This document shows positions 24,001 to 31,848 of a stretch of 31,848 nt of DNA, piece by piece. The stretch's first letter is position 1; each line of letters begins with the position of its first letter. The stretch spans positions 1 through 31,848 of the forward strand of contig DJEN01000086.1 of the NCBI GenBank assembly GCA_002431345.1. Reading direction: 5' to 3'. The notes under the pieces are model-generated. The model was not told the origin of the DNA and did no database searches. It was given only the letters and a program-made list of their open reading frames with translations. This DNA comes from Megasphaera sp. UBA5897 (lineage in GTDB: Bacteria; Bacillota; Negativicutes; Veillonellales; Megasphaeraceae). Position numbers and translations under genes: made by a program.

Positions 24001-25840
24001 ACAAGGCATTTTTTGGATTATTGGCATTGTCCTGCTGCTTGGTCTGTTTTTTCAATACAATCGCATGGATGGATTTTTGCATTTATTTACAGTTGCGAAT
24101 AACCGAATGAGTACGGAAGAAAACAGCGGTACTCCATGGAAAGGGGCAGCAGAAGTAACGCCGGACACGTATCTTATTATATATGATCCCAGTTCTGTAG
24201 AAAGTATGTTCCTGCGTCATGAAACAGAACGGATGATTACTGAAAAAAAGATGAAATTTCAAAGTGTTCGCAACGATGCTGCTGTTGCTATCGATACAGA
24301 TTCTGTCCGCGGTGTCATCTTGGCAACAGGGGATTTGGTACATGTCGTTTCTTTGCCAGCTGTCTTTTCATATGTAGAACAGGGCGGTACGGCTGTCTTG
24401 TTAACAAGATTGGTACAAAATCCAGATATGCCAATGAGTCAAGATACGCTTTCTAAGTTGGGAATTAGCCAGTTGGATGACGAATCCAAATCCTTTACTG
24501 CCCAAGGACTTACGATGCAGACCGATTTTTTACCGGGCAGTAAAGGTGTTCAAGTAGCTGGTGATATTCATTATAATACATTTGTCGATTCGTTAACGCT
24601 TTTGGATTCTGCTGTTGTTCACGTTAGTGATTATAACGGTACAGTGCCCCTCATTTGGCAGCAGTCCTATGGAAAAGGATCGTTCTACGTGTATAATGGG
24701 GCTATTCGTCCCGATAAAACAAATCGCGGTTTTTTGATGAGCTTTTTAGCCCATTGCGGTGAAGATACGCTGTATCCGATTGTTGGCTGCAAGATATTTT
24801 TTATTGATGATTTTCCATCGCCGATACCGGAAGGATATCAAGAAAAAATCCGCAATGAATATCAGATGACGACCCGTAATTTTTACAGCCGCATTTGGTG
24901 GCCTTATATGAAGGAGCTGCAAGAAAAGGAACACATCAAATATACGGGAGTTATTATTGAAAGCTATGGCGATCAAGTACAGGGCCCGTTCCAACCGATT
25001 TATGAAAAAGAAGGGCGTAATGCTTTTTTGGTTTACGGCAATGATTTGCTTTCTATTGGCGGCGAAATGGGCATTCATGGCTATAATCATCAGCCCTTGG
25101 TGCCTCCAGGATATCAAGATGATGAACCGGATTACGTTCCTTGGCAGAGTACAAGTGATATGAAAGACGCCCTTACGGAATTAAACCGTTACGTTCATGA
25201 AGCATTCCCGAAATATACATTCCAAGTCTATGTACCGCCTTCCAATATACTCAGTCCCCAAGGGAAAAAAACGATAGAAGAAACGTTGCCGGATATTCGA
25301 ATTTTTTCTTCGTTATATGATGGTCCATCTAATGAAGAAGCGTATTATCAAGAATTTAAGCGAGAAGATAATGGAACGTATGATATACCTCGCATTACGT
25401 CAGGATATAAACCACCAGAATTAGATCTGTATTTTGAATGCACTACGATTACGTCTATCGGAGTGTTTAACCACTTTGTTCATCCTGATGAGCTCTTTTA
25501 TGAAGAAAGTAAAGATCTGACTTGGCATATGATGAGCGAAAGCCTTATAGCGTTCTTACATCAGATTGATACAAGGTATAGCTGGCTGACACCAGTGACT
25601 ATTTCAGAAAGCCTGCCGTATTTTGACAGTTATTTTGATTTGGATTATCGGGTTATTCGTAAGCCGGATGAGTTGGAAATTCATTGCTGGCAGTATGTTA
25701 ACAGTGCTTCCTTCTTGTTGCATTCTGCGAAAGAAGTACGCTCTACAAAAGGGTGCAGTGTACAAAAAGCTGGTGATGAAACGTATTTTGTACGGGTTAC
25801 AGAACCAGAAGCCCATATTTATTGGAAAGGACATTCGTAA
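23993..25840 (+). CDS. pelA: PelA-type polysaccharide deacetylase without hydrolase domain (DUF2194-like)
   Basis: This 615-residue protein probably deacetylates GalNAc-rich Pel outside the cytoplasm. An N-terminal membrane anchor (about 6-21) is followed by a Rossmann/GATase-like domain (60-250; LIIYDPSS, VRGVILATGDLV, YGKGSFYVYNGA). A deacetylase domain then carries Asp272-Asp273 in FFIDDFPSP and His362-X3-His366 in GIHGYNHQ, which fit the metal-binding Asp-His-His set of CE4/CE18-like enzymes. The C-terminal 150 residues look beta-rich. Pseudomonas PelA has a hydrolase domain before this unit; here that activity is encoded separately by the last gene of the operon. Start ATG 23993 overlaps the pelE end by 8 bp; its TAA shares a base with the pelF start. 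Confidence 0.82.
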   Translation: MRRQGIFWIIGIVLLLGLFFQYNRMDGFLHLFTVANNRMSTEENSGTPWKGAAEVTPDTYLIIYDPSSVESMFLRHETERMITEKKMKFQSVRNDAAVAIDTDSVRGVILATGDLVHVVSLPAVFSYVEQGGTAVLLTRLVQNPDMPMSQDTLSKLGISQLDDESKSFTAQGLTMQTDFLPGSKGVQVAGDIHYNTFVDSLTLLDSAVVHVSDYNGTVPLIWQQSYGKGSFYVYNGAIRPDKTNRGFLMSFLAHCGEDTLYPIVGCKIFFIDDFPSPIPEGYQEKIRNEYQMTTRNFYSRIWWPYMKELQEKEHIKYTGVIIESYGDQVQGPFQPIYEKEGRNAFLVYGNDLLSIGGEMGIHGYNHQPLVPPGYQDDEPDYVPWQSTSDMKDALTELNRYVHEAFPKYTFQVYVPPSNILSPQGKKTIEETLPDIRIFSSLYDGPSNEEAYYQEFKREDNGTYDIPRITSGYKPPELDLYFECTTITSIGVFNHFVHPDELFYEESKDLTWHMMSESLIAFLHQIDTRYSWLTPVTISESLPYFDSYFDLDYRVIRKPDELEIHCWQYVNSASFLLHSAKEVRSTKGCSVQKAGDETYFVRVTEPEAHIYWKGHS

Positions 25841-27261
25841 TGAAAATCTGTTTATTGACGGAAGGTTCATATCCCTATGTTGTCGGCGGCGTATCTTCGT
25901 GGGTACAGATGCTGATGACAGGACTGCCGGAATTTGAATTTACCATTTATTCTGTCGGCGCAGAAGAAAAAGATCGAGGTAAGTTTAAATACACGTTTCC
26001 GGATAATTGCACAGGTATCCAGGAAGAATTTCTTGATAGGATTCTAGCCTTACGTTCTCCCAGGATGCTGGAACATGTGTTAAATGATTCCCAGAGGCAG
26101 ATTCTGCTGGAATTGGTGCGGGGAGATAATCCTATTGAGATTTCTGGCCTTGTTGACATTTTCCGCCAGCATACTTGGAATAGCCCGCTGGATATTTTTA
26201 TGTCATCGGATTTTTTTGATATTATCCGCAAAGTATATAAAGAACGGTATGGATACCTACCGTTTACAGATTTCTTTTGGACGCTGCGTTCTATGCTGCT
26301 GCCTTTATTTTATCTCGTGCAGCAGGATTTGCCCCAAGCCGATATATATCATAGCGTGGCTACAGGCTACTGCGGTATTATTGGCTCTATGGCAGCTGAA
26401 GTATATCACAAACCATTCATTTTGACAGAGCATGGCATCTACTGCCGGGAACGGGAAGCGGAAATTATCAAGAGTGACTGGGCCAAAGGGGATTTTAAAA
26501 CGGTGTGGAGCAATTATTTCTATAATCTAGCTAAGATTGCTTACAAGCAGGCGGACAAAGTTTACACGCTGTTTGAACATAATGCTCAGATTGAAGCGGA
26601 TTTGGGATGCGATCCGAAGAAAATTCATGTCGTTCCCAACGGCATCCACATGGAAAATTTTGCCAGCATTCCCCAATTAAAAGAGCATGACGGGCCAATC
26701 AATCTGGGAGCCGTCGTCCGGGTAGTGCCGATTAAGGATATTCTTACACTGCTTCGGGCTTTTTTTCTGGTTCACCAAGAAATGCCTAATACCCACTTAT
26801 ATGTCATGGGCAATATGGAAGAAAATCCGGAATATGTAGAGACCTGCAAACGCATGACGCGTCTTCTGCAGCTGGAAGATGCCGTGAAGTTTACTGGTAC
26901 AGTACGGGTAACAGACTATTTGCCAAAGATGGATCTTACTATCTTATCAAGCATTAGTGAAGGACAGCCGTTGTCTGTTTTGGAATCCTTTGCAGCCCAT
27001 CGGCCGGCAGTTACGACAGATGTTGGATGCTGCCAAGAACTGATTTATGGAGACAGCACAGATCATTTGGGGACAGCCGGTGCTGTCGTGCCGCCGTTGG
27101 ATTTTGGCTCTATGGCACGGGAAATACTGCGCCTGATCCGAGATTTTAAACTGCGTTTTCAGATGGCAGAAGTAGGGTATGAACGGACGAAGCGTAATTA
27201 TACTTATGAGCAATTTATCAATTCATATCGAAACATTTATTTACAGGAAGGAGCAAATTAA
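25840..27261 (+). CDS. pelF: PelF-like GT4 glycosyltransferase (Pel polymerase)
   Basis: This is a cytosolic retaining glycosyltransferase that polymerises UDP-GalNAc (or a related UDP-sugar) into Pel. The 473 residues begin MKICLLTEGSYPYVVGGVSS, the PelF/DUF3492 hallmark. HGIYCREREAEI, VPNGIHMENF and VVRVVPIKDI lie in the middle, and the EX7E motif Glu374 to Glu382 (SEGQPLSVLES) is in the GT4 C-terminal domain. The start is ATG 25840, overlapping the previous stop in TAATG and matching the conserved N-terminus; a longer in-frame start at 25822 only adds residues from the upstream gene. This is the best-recognised pel gene here. Confidence 0.94.
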   Translation: MKICLLTEGSYPYVVGGVSSWVQMLMTGLPEFEFTIYSVGAEEKDRGKFKYTFPDNCTGIQEEFLDRILALRSPRMLEHVLNDSQRQILLELVRGDNPIEISGLVDIFRQHTWNSPLDIFMSSDFFDIIRKVYKERYGYLPFTDFFWTLRSMLLPLFYLVQQDLPQADIYHSVATGYCGIIGSMAAEVYHKPFILTEHGIYCREREAEIIKSDWAKGDFKTVWSNYFYNLAKIAYKQADKVYTLFEHNAQIEADLGCDPKKIHVVPNGIHMENFASIPQLKEHDGPINLGAVVRVVPIKDILTLLRAFFLVHQEMPNTHLYVMGNMEENPEYVETCKRMTRLLQLEDAVKFTGTVRVTDYLPKMDLTILSSISEGQPLSVLESFAAHRPAVTTDVGCCQELIYGDSTDHLGTAGAVVPPLDFGSMAREILRLIRDFKLRFQMAEVGYERTKRNYTYEQFINSYRNIYLQEGAN

Positions 27262-27265
27262 TGAT

Positions 27266-28744
27266 ATGGCTGGCGTAGGGTTTGAATTAAAAAAATTATT
27301 CCGTGCCCGTACGGTGGCCGGGTATCTTAAAGCGTATTCGTTTTCCGTGTTGATTACGACGGGGCCGTTTATCTTGCTGACCGGAATGGTATTGGCAGTA
27401 CAGCTGTTGTTTTTGTTGTTTCATGTACTGCCGCGTGAAAATGATCTGTTTGTAGCTTCAGCTGTATACGCATTTATTTTTTCGCAGATCATATCATCAG
27501 GCTTTACGAAGGTCGTTACACGATATTTGGCAGATTGCATTAGTCTGGACCGGTATGAGGATGTGACGGCGTCCTGTTTTGGCTTAACAGCGATTCTTTT
27601 GGGAATAGGCAGCACAGTGGCAGCAGTTTTTTTTTGGTATTCACCGCTAGGGATTTTGGAAAAACTCAGTGCGTACTTATTCTTTGCTCTTTTGTTAGTT
27701 ATTGAGGCAGAAAGCCTGTATTTGACAGCACTGAAAAAGTTTAAGGCGCTTCTTGGCGTGTTTGCCTTTGGTGTGAGCCTCAGTGTTTGCAGTGTCTATT
27801 TGCTGCTGCATCTGGCAGTTACCCAAGCGTCTGTTGCTGCTCTCTTTGGCGTAGATGCCGGGTTAGCTGTCATGGCAAGCTTGTTTCTGTCTCAGATTAT
27901 CCGCTTTTTTGGCATGCCTCATGGCGGTCGTCATTTTGCATTTTTACCGTATTTTGACAGAGATTGGCGGCTTTTTGTATATGCGGTGATGTTTTCAGGA
28001 GGCGTATTTTTACCCAACATTGTGACTTGGATGAGCAGCGATTGGGGCAAGACTGTAGTTGGAACCTATCGCTATGCTCCGCTGTATGACATTGTTACTT
28101 TCTACGCCTTTTTATCGATACTGCCATTGATGGTGATTTTTGTGGTTTACATGGAAACAAGGTTTTATGAAACTTATGCGAACTATTTTCAGGCGATTAC
28201 CCGCCAGGGGAATTTCCGGGACATTGAAACAACACGGAAGACTATGATTCATACTTTGTGGTTTGAACTGCGCAGTGCAATGGAATTTCAATTTTTGGTT
28301 ACGATGGTATTTTTGGCTTGCGGGTCATATATTTTGTCTTGGGCTCATATTGAAAATAAGGCTGTGAATATGTTCGATGTTTTGCTCATGGCGGCGTATC
28401 TGATTGGTGTTTTTCAGATATTGGGAATTATCTTGGAATACTTTGATGCACAAAGACAACTGCTTCGCATTTCGGTTGCATTTTTTCTGATCAATGGAAT
28501 TTTGAATATACTGGGCTTGGTATATGTAGGAGAAAATGTCTATGGCTTTACCTTTTTTATAGCGGCGGCTATTTCCTTGGGATATGCTTGGCAGCAGATT
28601 GTTTATTATGTGAATCGTATTAATTATTATGTGTTTTGCGGTCAGCCTATGTTTTATCAGCAGCATGTCGGCTGGCCAACACTGCTGGCTCGCCGTCTGT
28701 ATGGGCCGATGGTAGATTGTTTAGGTAAAGAGGATGATTCATGA
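27266..28744 (+). CDS. pelG: PelG-like membrane transporter (MOP/flippase superfamily)
   Basis: This 492-residue polytopic protein has about 12 membrane helices and the PelG N-terminus MAGVGFELKKLF, followed by AYSFSVLITTGPFILL. PelG belongs with Wzx/MATE-like exporters and forms the inner-membrane conduit for Pel with PelD and PelE. Start ATG 27266 follows AGGAAGGAG and matches the family N-terminus; the longer frame upstream lies in pelF. The gap to pelF is 4 bp. Its stop overlaps the next gene. Confidence 0.92.
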   Translation: MAGVGFELKKLFRARTVAGYLKAYSFSVLITTGPFILLTGMVLAVQLLFLLFHVLPRENDLFVASAVYAFIFSQIISSGFTKVVTRYLADCISLDRYEDVTASCFGLTAILLGIGSTVAAVFFWYSPLGILEKLSAYLFFALLLVIEAESLYLTALKKFKALLGVFAFGVSLSVCSVYLLLHLAVTQASVAALFGVDAGLAVMASLFLSQIIRFFGMPHGGRHFAFLPYFDRDWRLFVYAVMFSGGVFLPNIVTWMSSDWGKTVVGTYRYAPLYDIVTFYAFLSILPLMVIFVVYMETRFYETYANYFQAITRQGNFRDIETTRKTMIHTLWFELRSAMEFQFLVTMVFLACGSYILSWAHIENKAVNMFDVLLMAAYLIGVFQILGIILEYFDAQRQLLRISVAFFLINGILNILGLVYVGENVYGFTFFIAAAISLGYAWQQIVYYVNRINYYVFCGQPMFYQQHVGWPTLLARRLYGPMVDCLGKEDDS

Positions 28745-30798
28745 TGACTCATAGAAAAAAACGGGGGTTGCTGCGCTGCTTGGTATTGGCTGCTCTTTGC
28801 ACTCCGGCTGTCCATATGGTTGTACAAGCGTCTAATGCAGACACGATGCACGATATTCCTGCGGAAATTATAGCACTGCGCAATGCCCGTGATGAAATCC
28901 GCTATCGTCATCAGGCAGAAGCAGATGTTGCTCAGGCGAAACATGATTTGCAGCAATCCCGTCAAAATGCAGCGGAAGCAGTTACAGCTCGAAAAGAAGC
29001 GGCTGCGAATTTAGTTACTGCCAAAGAGAATGTCCGTACGCTATCACAAAATCTGAGTCAGATACGCCAATCCTTAACGACGGCACAAACGGTTTTGGCT
29101 GAACGGACGCAGGCCGTTGAAGCAGCACAGCAAGCGGTAGAAGCCTATGGACCTGAGTTGGAGAGGGCAAAACAAGATGCAGCAGATAAACAGCAGGTAT
29201 ATGATGCGTTGGAAAGTCAGGCACAAACGGTATCCCAAGAATATGAAGAAGCTGTACAGAATGCAGAAGCATCTCAAAAAGCGAATCGTGAGCAATTAGT
29301 AGCGGAAGCTGTCAATGCCGTAGGATATGAACTGAATCGGTTGGAAGAAGCGCAGGCTATGGTAGATGCGCAGGAAACGGATATATCTGAAGATGTTGAG
29401 AAGTTAGAACAGGAGTATGATGAACAGCTCAATTCATTAGATGCGCAGATGGAATCTGCGAGTGATGAATTGGATACGGCGCAAGAAGCTCTTGATGCGG
29501 TACAGGAACAGATGGATGCCCTTGAAGCGGCTTGGAATGAGGCCAAGGAACTGGAAGAAGAAAGCCGTCAAGAAGTAGAGAATTATCAGGATGAAATAAG
29601 TAATTTAGTTATCGAATTAGGTCAAGCACAGAAAGACGAACGCGAAGCAGAACAATATGATCGGGAAGCCCAAGATTGGATGAATCGGGCCGTTTCGGCA
29701 GAAGGCCAGATGGCCGTTACATTACAACTCCAAGAGTATGCATTTGAACATTTGGGCGAATGGGCTGGATGGTCTACGGGGATTGAATATTATCACTGGA
29801 AAGGTGAACATACCGGATATCAGCTGTTTTTACCGATGACCTATGCACAGCAGACCCGGATTCGCGGTCGTAAGACCGATATAGGTATCAGTACGGGATA
29901 TCTTCGGTCTGATACGGGTATCTCTCAGGGAACGGCATCTGGCATGGCGGATACCCAGGTAAGCGTTGCAGTGCATAATGACCATGTTATTAACAGTATA
30001 CGCTATCTATTGGATTTTAATTTACCTACAGGACAGCATCGCTTTTATCAGCATGCTGTTGTTCCCGAAGGATTAGCCCGTTTTACCGATTTTGGAGCAG
30101 GGTTTGAGGTTACACCCGGATTAGAAGTTATTCATCATTATAATGAAGAAGATAGTTTGATTTGGCGTATGCAGTATACGTTTCGCAATGCCTATGAATA
30201 TTCAAAAGAAATCAAAGGCCGCAATGTTTCACCAGGGGATATCTTCCATGAAGAGTTAACGTATCAACATGCAGGCCCAATGAAGCAGTATTCGATTCAA
30301 GTACGTCATAGTTCGAGCTCATCGGCTAGTCAAGATAGTATTTTTTTAGATGAACTTGGTACGTGGCATGCAGGAAACGTACAGCATTATACAGATGGTG
30401 ATGAATGGGGGCTGCGGCTTTTCTACAATCGCTCGCTAACGGATACCAATGAATTATCGTTGTATACGATCCAAAATTTTACGGAAAAGACAAAAGGGTT
30501 TGCTTCAGACGATACATATGCCCAGTATTATGGTGCTGGCTGGATGCATCATGTTGATGAAAAACGGGAATGGCATGCTTGGATACATTATAAAGATGCA
30601 TCTTCCAGTTATGATCCGTTACGATTAGACCTCAATAGCACAGGATATAAACGGTTTTCTTTAGCGGCAGGTTATTCATGGCAATATGCACCGACAGAAA
30701 CACTGAGTTTGGATGTTGAACGGTATAGACGCCATAATAAACACGCTAATAGCTATCAAGGCTGGGGAATTATTGCCTTGTATCAGAAAACATTATAG
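28741..30798 (+). CDS. Secreted coiled-coil plus outer-membrane beta-barrel protein, putative Pel exporter
   Basis: I do not recognise a named family over the full length. The 685-residue protein has a signal peptide (basic MMTHRKKRG, hydrophobic core, likely cut after Ala30 in VVQA-SNAD). Residues about 45-325 are alanine-, glutamine- and glutamate-rich with heptad character, a long coiled coil. From about 335 to the end, alternating polar/hydrophobic strands rich in Tyr, Trp and Gly (WSTGIEYYHWKG, GAGFEVTPGLEVIHHY, FSLAAGYSWQYA, WGIIALYQKTL) look like an outer-membrane beta-barrel. There is no SLH domain, TPR array or PelC. By position it is the best candidate for the role of PelB (TPR scaffold plus barrel). 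It may instead anchor the envelope, as OmpM does in Negativicutes. ATG 28741 overlaps the pelG stop. Confidence 0.75.
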   Translation: MMTHRKKRGLLRCLVLAALCTPAVHMVVQASNADTMHDIPAEIIALRNARDEIRYRHQAEADVAQAKHDLQQSRQNAAEAVTARKEAAANLVTAKENVRTLSQNLSQIRQSLTTAQTVLAERTQAVEAAQQAVEAYGPELERAKQDAADKQQVYDALESQAQTVSQEYEEAVQNAEASQKANREQLVAEAVNAVGYELNRLEEAQAMVDAQETDISEDVEKLEQEYDEQLNSLDAQMESASDELDTAQEALDAVQEQMDALEAAWNEAKELEEESRQEVENYQDEISNLVIELGQAQKDEREAEQYDREAQDWMNRAVSAEGQMAVTLQLQEYAFEHLGEWAGWSTGIEYYHWKGEHTGYQLFLPMTYAQQTRIRGRKTDIGISTGYLRSDTGISQGTASGMADTQVSVAVHNDHVINSIRYLLDFNLPTGQHRFYQHAVVPEGLARFTDFGAGFEVTPGLEVIHHYNEEDSLIWRMQYTFRNAYEYSKEIKGRNVSPGDIFHEELTYQHAGPMKQYSIQVRHSSSSSASQDSIFLDELGTWHAGNVQHYTDGDEWGLRLFYNRSLTDTNELSLYTIQNFTEKTKGFASDDTYAQYYGAGWMHHVDEKREWHAWIHYKDASSSYDPLRLDLNSTGYKRFSLAAGYSWQYAPTETLSLDVERYRRHNKHANSYQGWGIIALYQKTL

Positions 30799-30828
30799 AT
30801 ACTATATTCATGATAAAAGGAGCTTTTC

Positions 30829-31809
30829 ATGATGTTAAAAAAACTCTTGGCCGCGGCAGTTGCTTTCACGGGCCTGCTGTCTGTTTCCCACTGTATTGCA
30901 GATAGATCCAATATCACACCAGAAACGGAAATGATAAACTTGATAGGGGAAATTCAAGAATATGCGCAGAAAAAAGATTCCAGCTTCCAAATTATTGGAA
31001 ATGGTGCGGCCGGATTGTTAGAAGAAACGCCAACGAATAGTAATACCAATGTAGAACGTCTTATTTCGTATTTGGATGGTTTTTTAACAGAATCCGTATA
31101 TTATGAACAGAATACGAATGGCCAGACGAAAAAACAGCCCACATCGTACGTAACGTATTTGCGGGAAATGTTTGCAAAACCTAAAGCAGCTGGCAAAGCC
31201 GTATGGACATTAGATTACATAGATAATCTCAAGCATCAGCAGGCAGATGAACAGCTAGGGCGAGAAGATGGGTACGTGAGTATGGCCCTTTCAGGAATAC
31301 AACTGGATACGATACCGCAGCGGCAAGTACCATCTGTAAATACTAAAGATATACATCAGGTGCAGGAAGCACAAAATTTTTTGTTTCTCTTAAATCCCGG
31401 CGCATTTTCGGAAAAATCTATTTATTTGGAATCGCTGAAAAAAACAGAATACGATGCAATTATCATTGATTTATATTATGGTGATGCGCCGCTGACAAAG
31501 GCCGATGTGGATATGTTGAAAATAAAACCACAAGGAGGAACACGCATGGTCATAGCGTACATGAGTGTGGGCGAAGCAGCTGATTATCGTCCTTATTGGA
31601 AAGAAGCATGGAATCAGGAGCGGCCAAGTTGGATTTGCGATCCCAATCCGGCTTGGCCCGGCAGTTACAAAGTACAGTATTGGTCGCCACAATGGAAACA
31701 TATTCTTTATGGCAGTGATGCAGCTTATTTAGACCAGATTATGAATGCAGGATTTGACGGCGTATTTCTTGATGTCATTGATGCTTGGCAATATTTTGTA
31801 AAAAAATAG
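30829..31809 (+). CDS. Secreted PelA-hydrolase/TM1410-like (GH114/GH166-type) glycosidase with permuted halves
   Basis: This 326-residue exported protein probably cleaves alpha-1,4-GalN/GalNAc polymer. The signal peptide spans about 1-24; the Cys22 context (SVSHC) is not a lipobox. In TM1410 and PelA-hydrolase proteins the first half carries YDxxIID, AYxSxGEA-DYR-YW, NPxWPG-Y-V-YW and GFDGVFLDxxDA, and the second half carries an FxIIxQNG-like strand, an E-x-x-xY strand and a V-x-x-x-DY strand. Here the second-half elements come first: FQIIGNGAAGLL (53-64), LDGFLTESVYY (82-92), GKAVWTLDY (122-130), GYVSMAL (148-154). The first-half elements follow: YDAIIIDLYYGD (208-219), MVIAYMSVGEAADYRPYW (240-257), NPAWPGSYKVQYW (273-285) and GFDGVFLDVIDAW (308-320) just before the stop. 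AAAGGAG precedes ATG 30829; it lies 30 bp after the barrel gene. Confidence 0.85.
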   Translation: MMLKKLLAAAVAFTGLLSVSHCIADRSNITPETEMINLIGEIQEYAQKKDSSFQIIGNGAAGLLEETPTNSNTNVERLISYLDGFLTESVYYEQNTNGQTKKQPTSYVTYLREMFAKPKAAGKAVWTLDYIDNLKHQQADEQLGREDGYVSMALSGIQLDTIPQRQVPSVNTKDIHQVQEAQNFLFLLNPGAFSEKSIYLESLKKTEYDAIIIDLYYGDAPLTKADVDMLKIKPQGGTRMVIAYMSVGEAADYRPYWKEAWNQERPSWICDPNPAWPGSYKVQYWSPQWKHILYGSDAAYLDQIMNAGFDGVFLDVIDAWQYFVKK

Positions 31810-31838
31810 TTGACAGAGACGCTGTTTTGCGATATACT
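31810..31838 (+). promoter_or_regulatory. Consensus promoter facing out of the window
   Basis: TTGACA (31810-31815) and TATACT (31833-31838) are exactly 17 bp apart. The -35 starts on the base after the last stop codon. Its target lies beyond the window. No terminator separates it from the pel operon. Confidence 0.8.
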
Positions 31839-31848
31839 AATCAAGCCG

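Noticed and set aside
30829..30897. Lipoprotein signal in the glycosidase
   Set aside because: Cys22 is preceded by Ser-Val-Ser-His; His at -1 does not fit a lipobox, so an ordinary signal peptide is more likely.
1..31848. CRISPR arrays, insertion sequences, prophage genes, rRNA or tRNA genes
   Set aside because: No repeat-spacer pattern, transposase or phage-like protein, rRNA segment or cloverleaf other than the tmRNA was seen.

Overview
The window looks like a chromosomal segment from a diderm Firmicute of the class Negativicutes (inference). Gene orders are Firmicute-like: cggR with gap, pgk and tpiA; cdaA-cdaR-glmM; and a glmS ribozyme ahead of glmS. The last operon nevertheless encodes a secreted protein with a long coiled coil and a C-terminal part patterned like an outer-membrane beta-barrel. 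I do not assign a genus.

Layout. 1-1227 (minus): an AT-rich sodium:amino-acid symporter gene cut by the window edge, with a promoter carrying two dyad sites. 1567-1919 (minus): tmRNA with tag (A)AKEENFALAA. 2046-2810: a membrane YdcF-family protein. 2961-11142: the lower-glycolysis block gap(1), gpmI, then gap(2)-cggR-gap(3)-pgk-tpiA. The three GAPDH paralogues differ at functional positions: one is canonical, one has Asn-Arg where NAD-specific enzymes have Asp, and one has a CXXC active site. 11479-13090: a DUF47/PiT phosphate transport pair. 13233-13703: a four-cysteine Rrf2 regulator. 13844-18545: cdaA-cdaR-FAD protein-glmM, which joins c-di-AMP synthesis to amino-sugar synthesis. 18557-20666: promoter, terminator, glmS ribozyme and glmS.

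20957-31809 is the most interesting part. It is a tightly packed Pel-type exopolysaccharide operon whose genes mostly overlap: an SDR-PelD fusion, PelE, a deacetylase-only PelA, PelF (GT4), PelG, a coiled-coil plus beta-barrel protein in the place expected of PelB/PelC, and a secreted PelA-hydrolase/TM1410-type glycosidase. The last protein's two half-barrels are in swapped order, which reads as a circular permutation. The SDR domain has lost both its nucleotide-binding glycines and its YxxxK lysine. The PelD part keeps an RxxD site exactly five residues before a dead GGDEF position, so c-di-GMP control is likely.

How it fits together (inference): GlmS and GlmM make glucosamine phosphates for UDP-GlcNAc. 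That pool feeds peptidoglycan and, after epimerisation by an enzyme not seen here, the GalNAc/GalN polymer made by PelF under PelD/E/G, trimmed by the deacetylase and the hydrolase and exported across an outer membrane. A consensus promoter begins right after the last stop codon and points out of the window.
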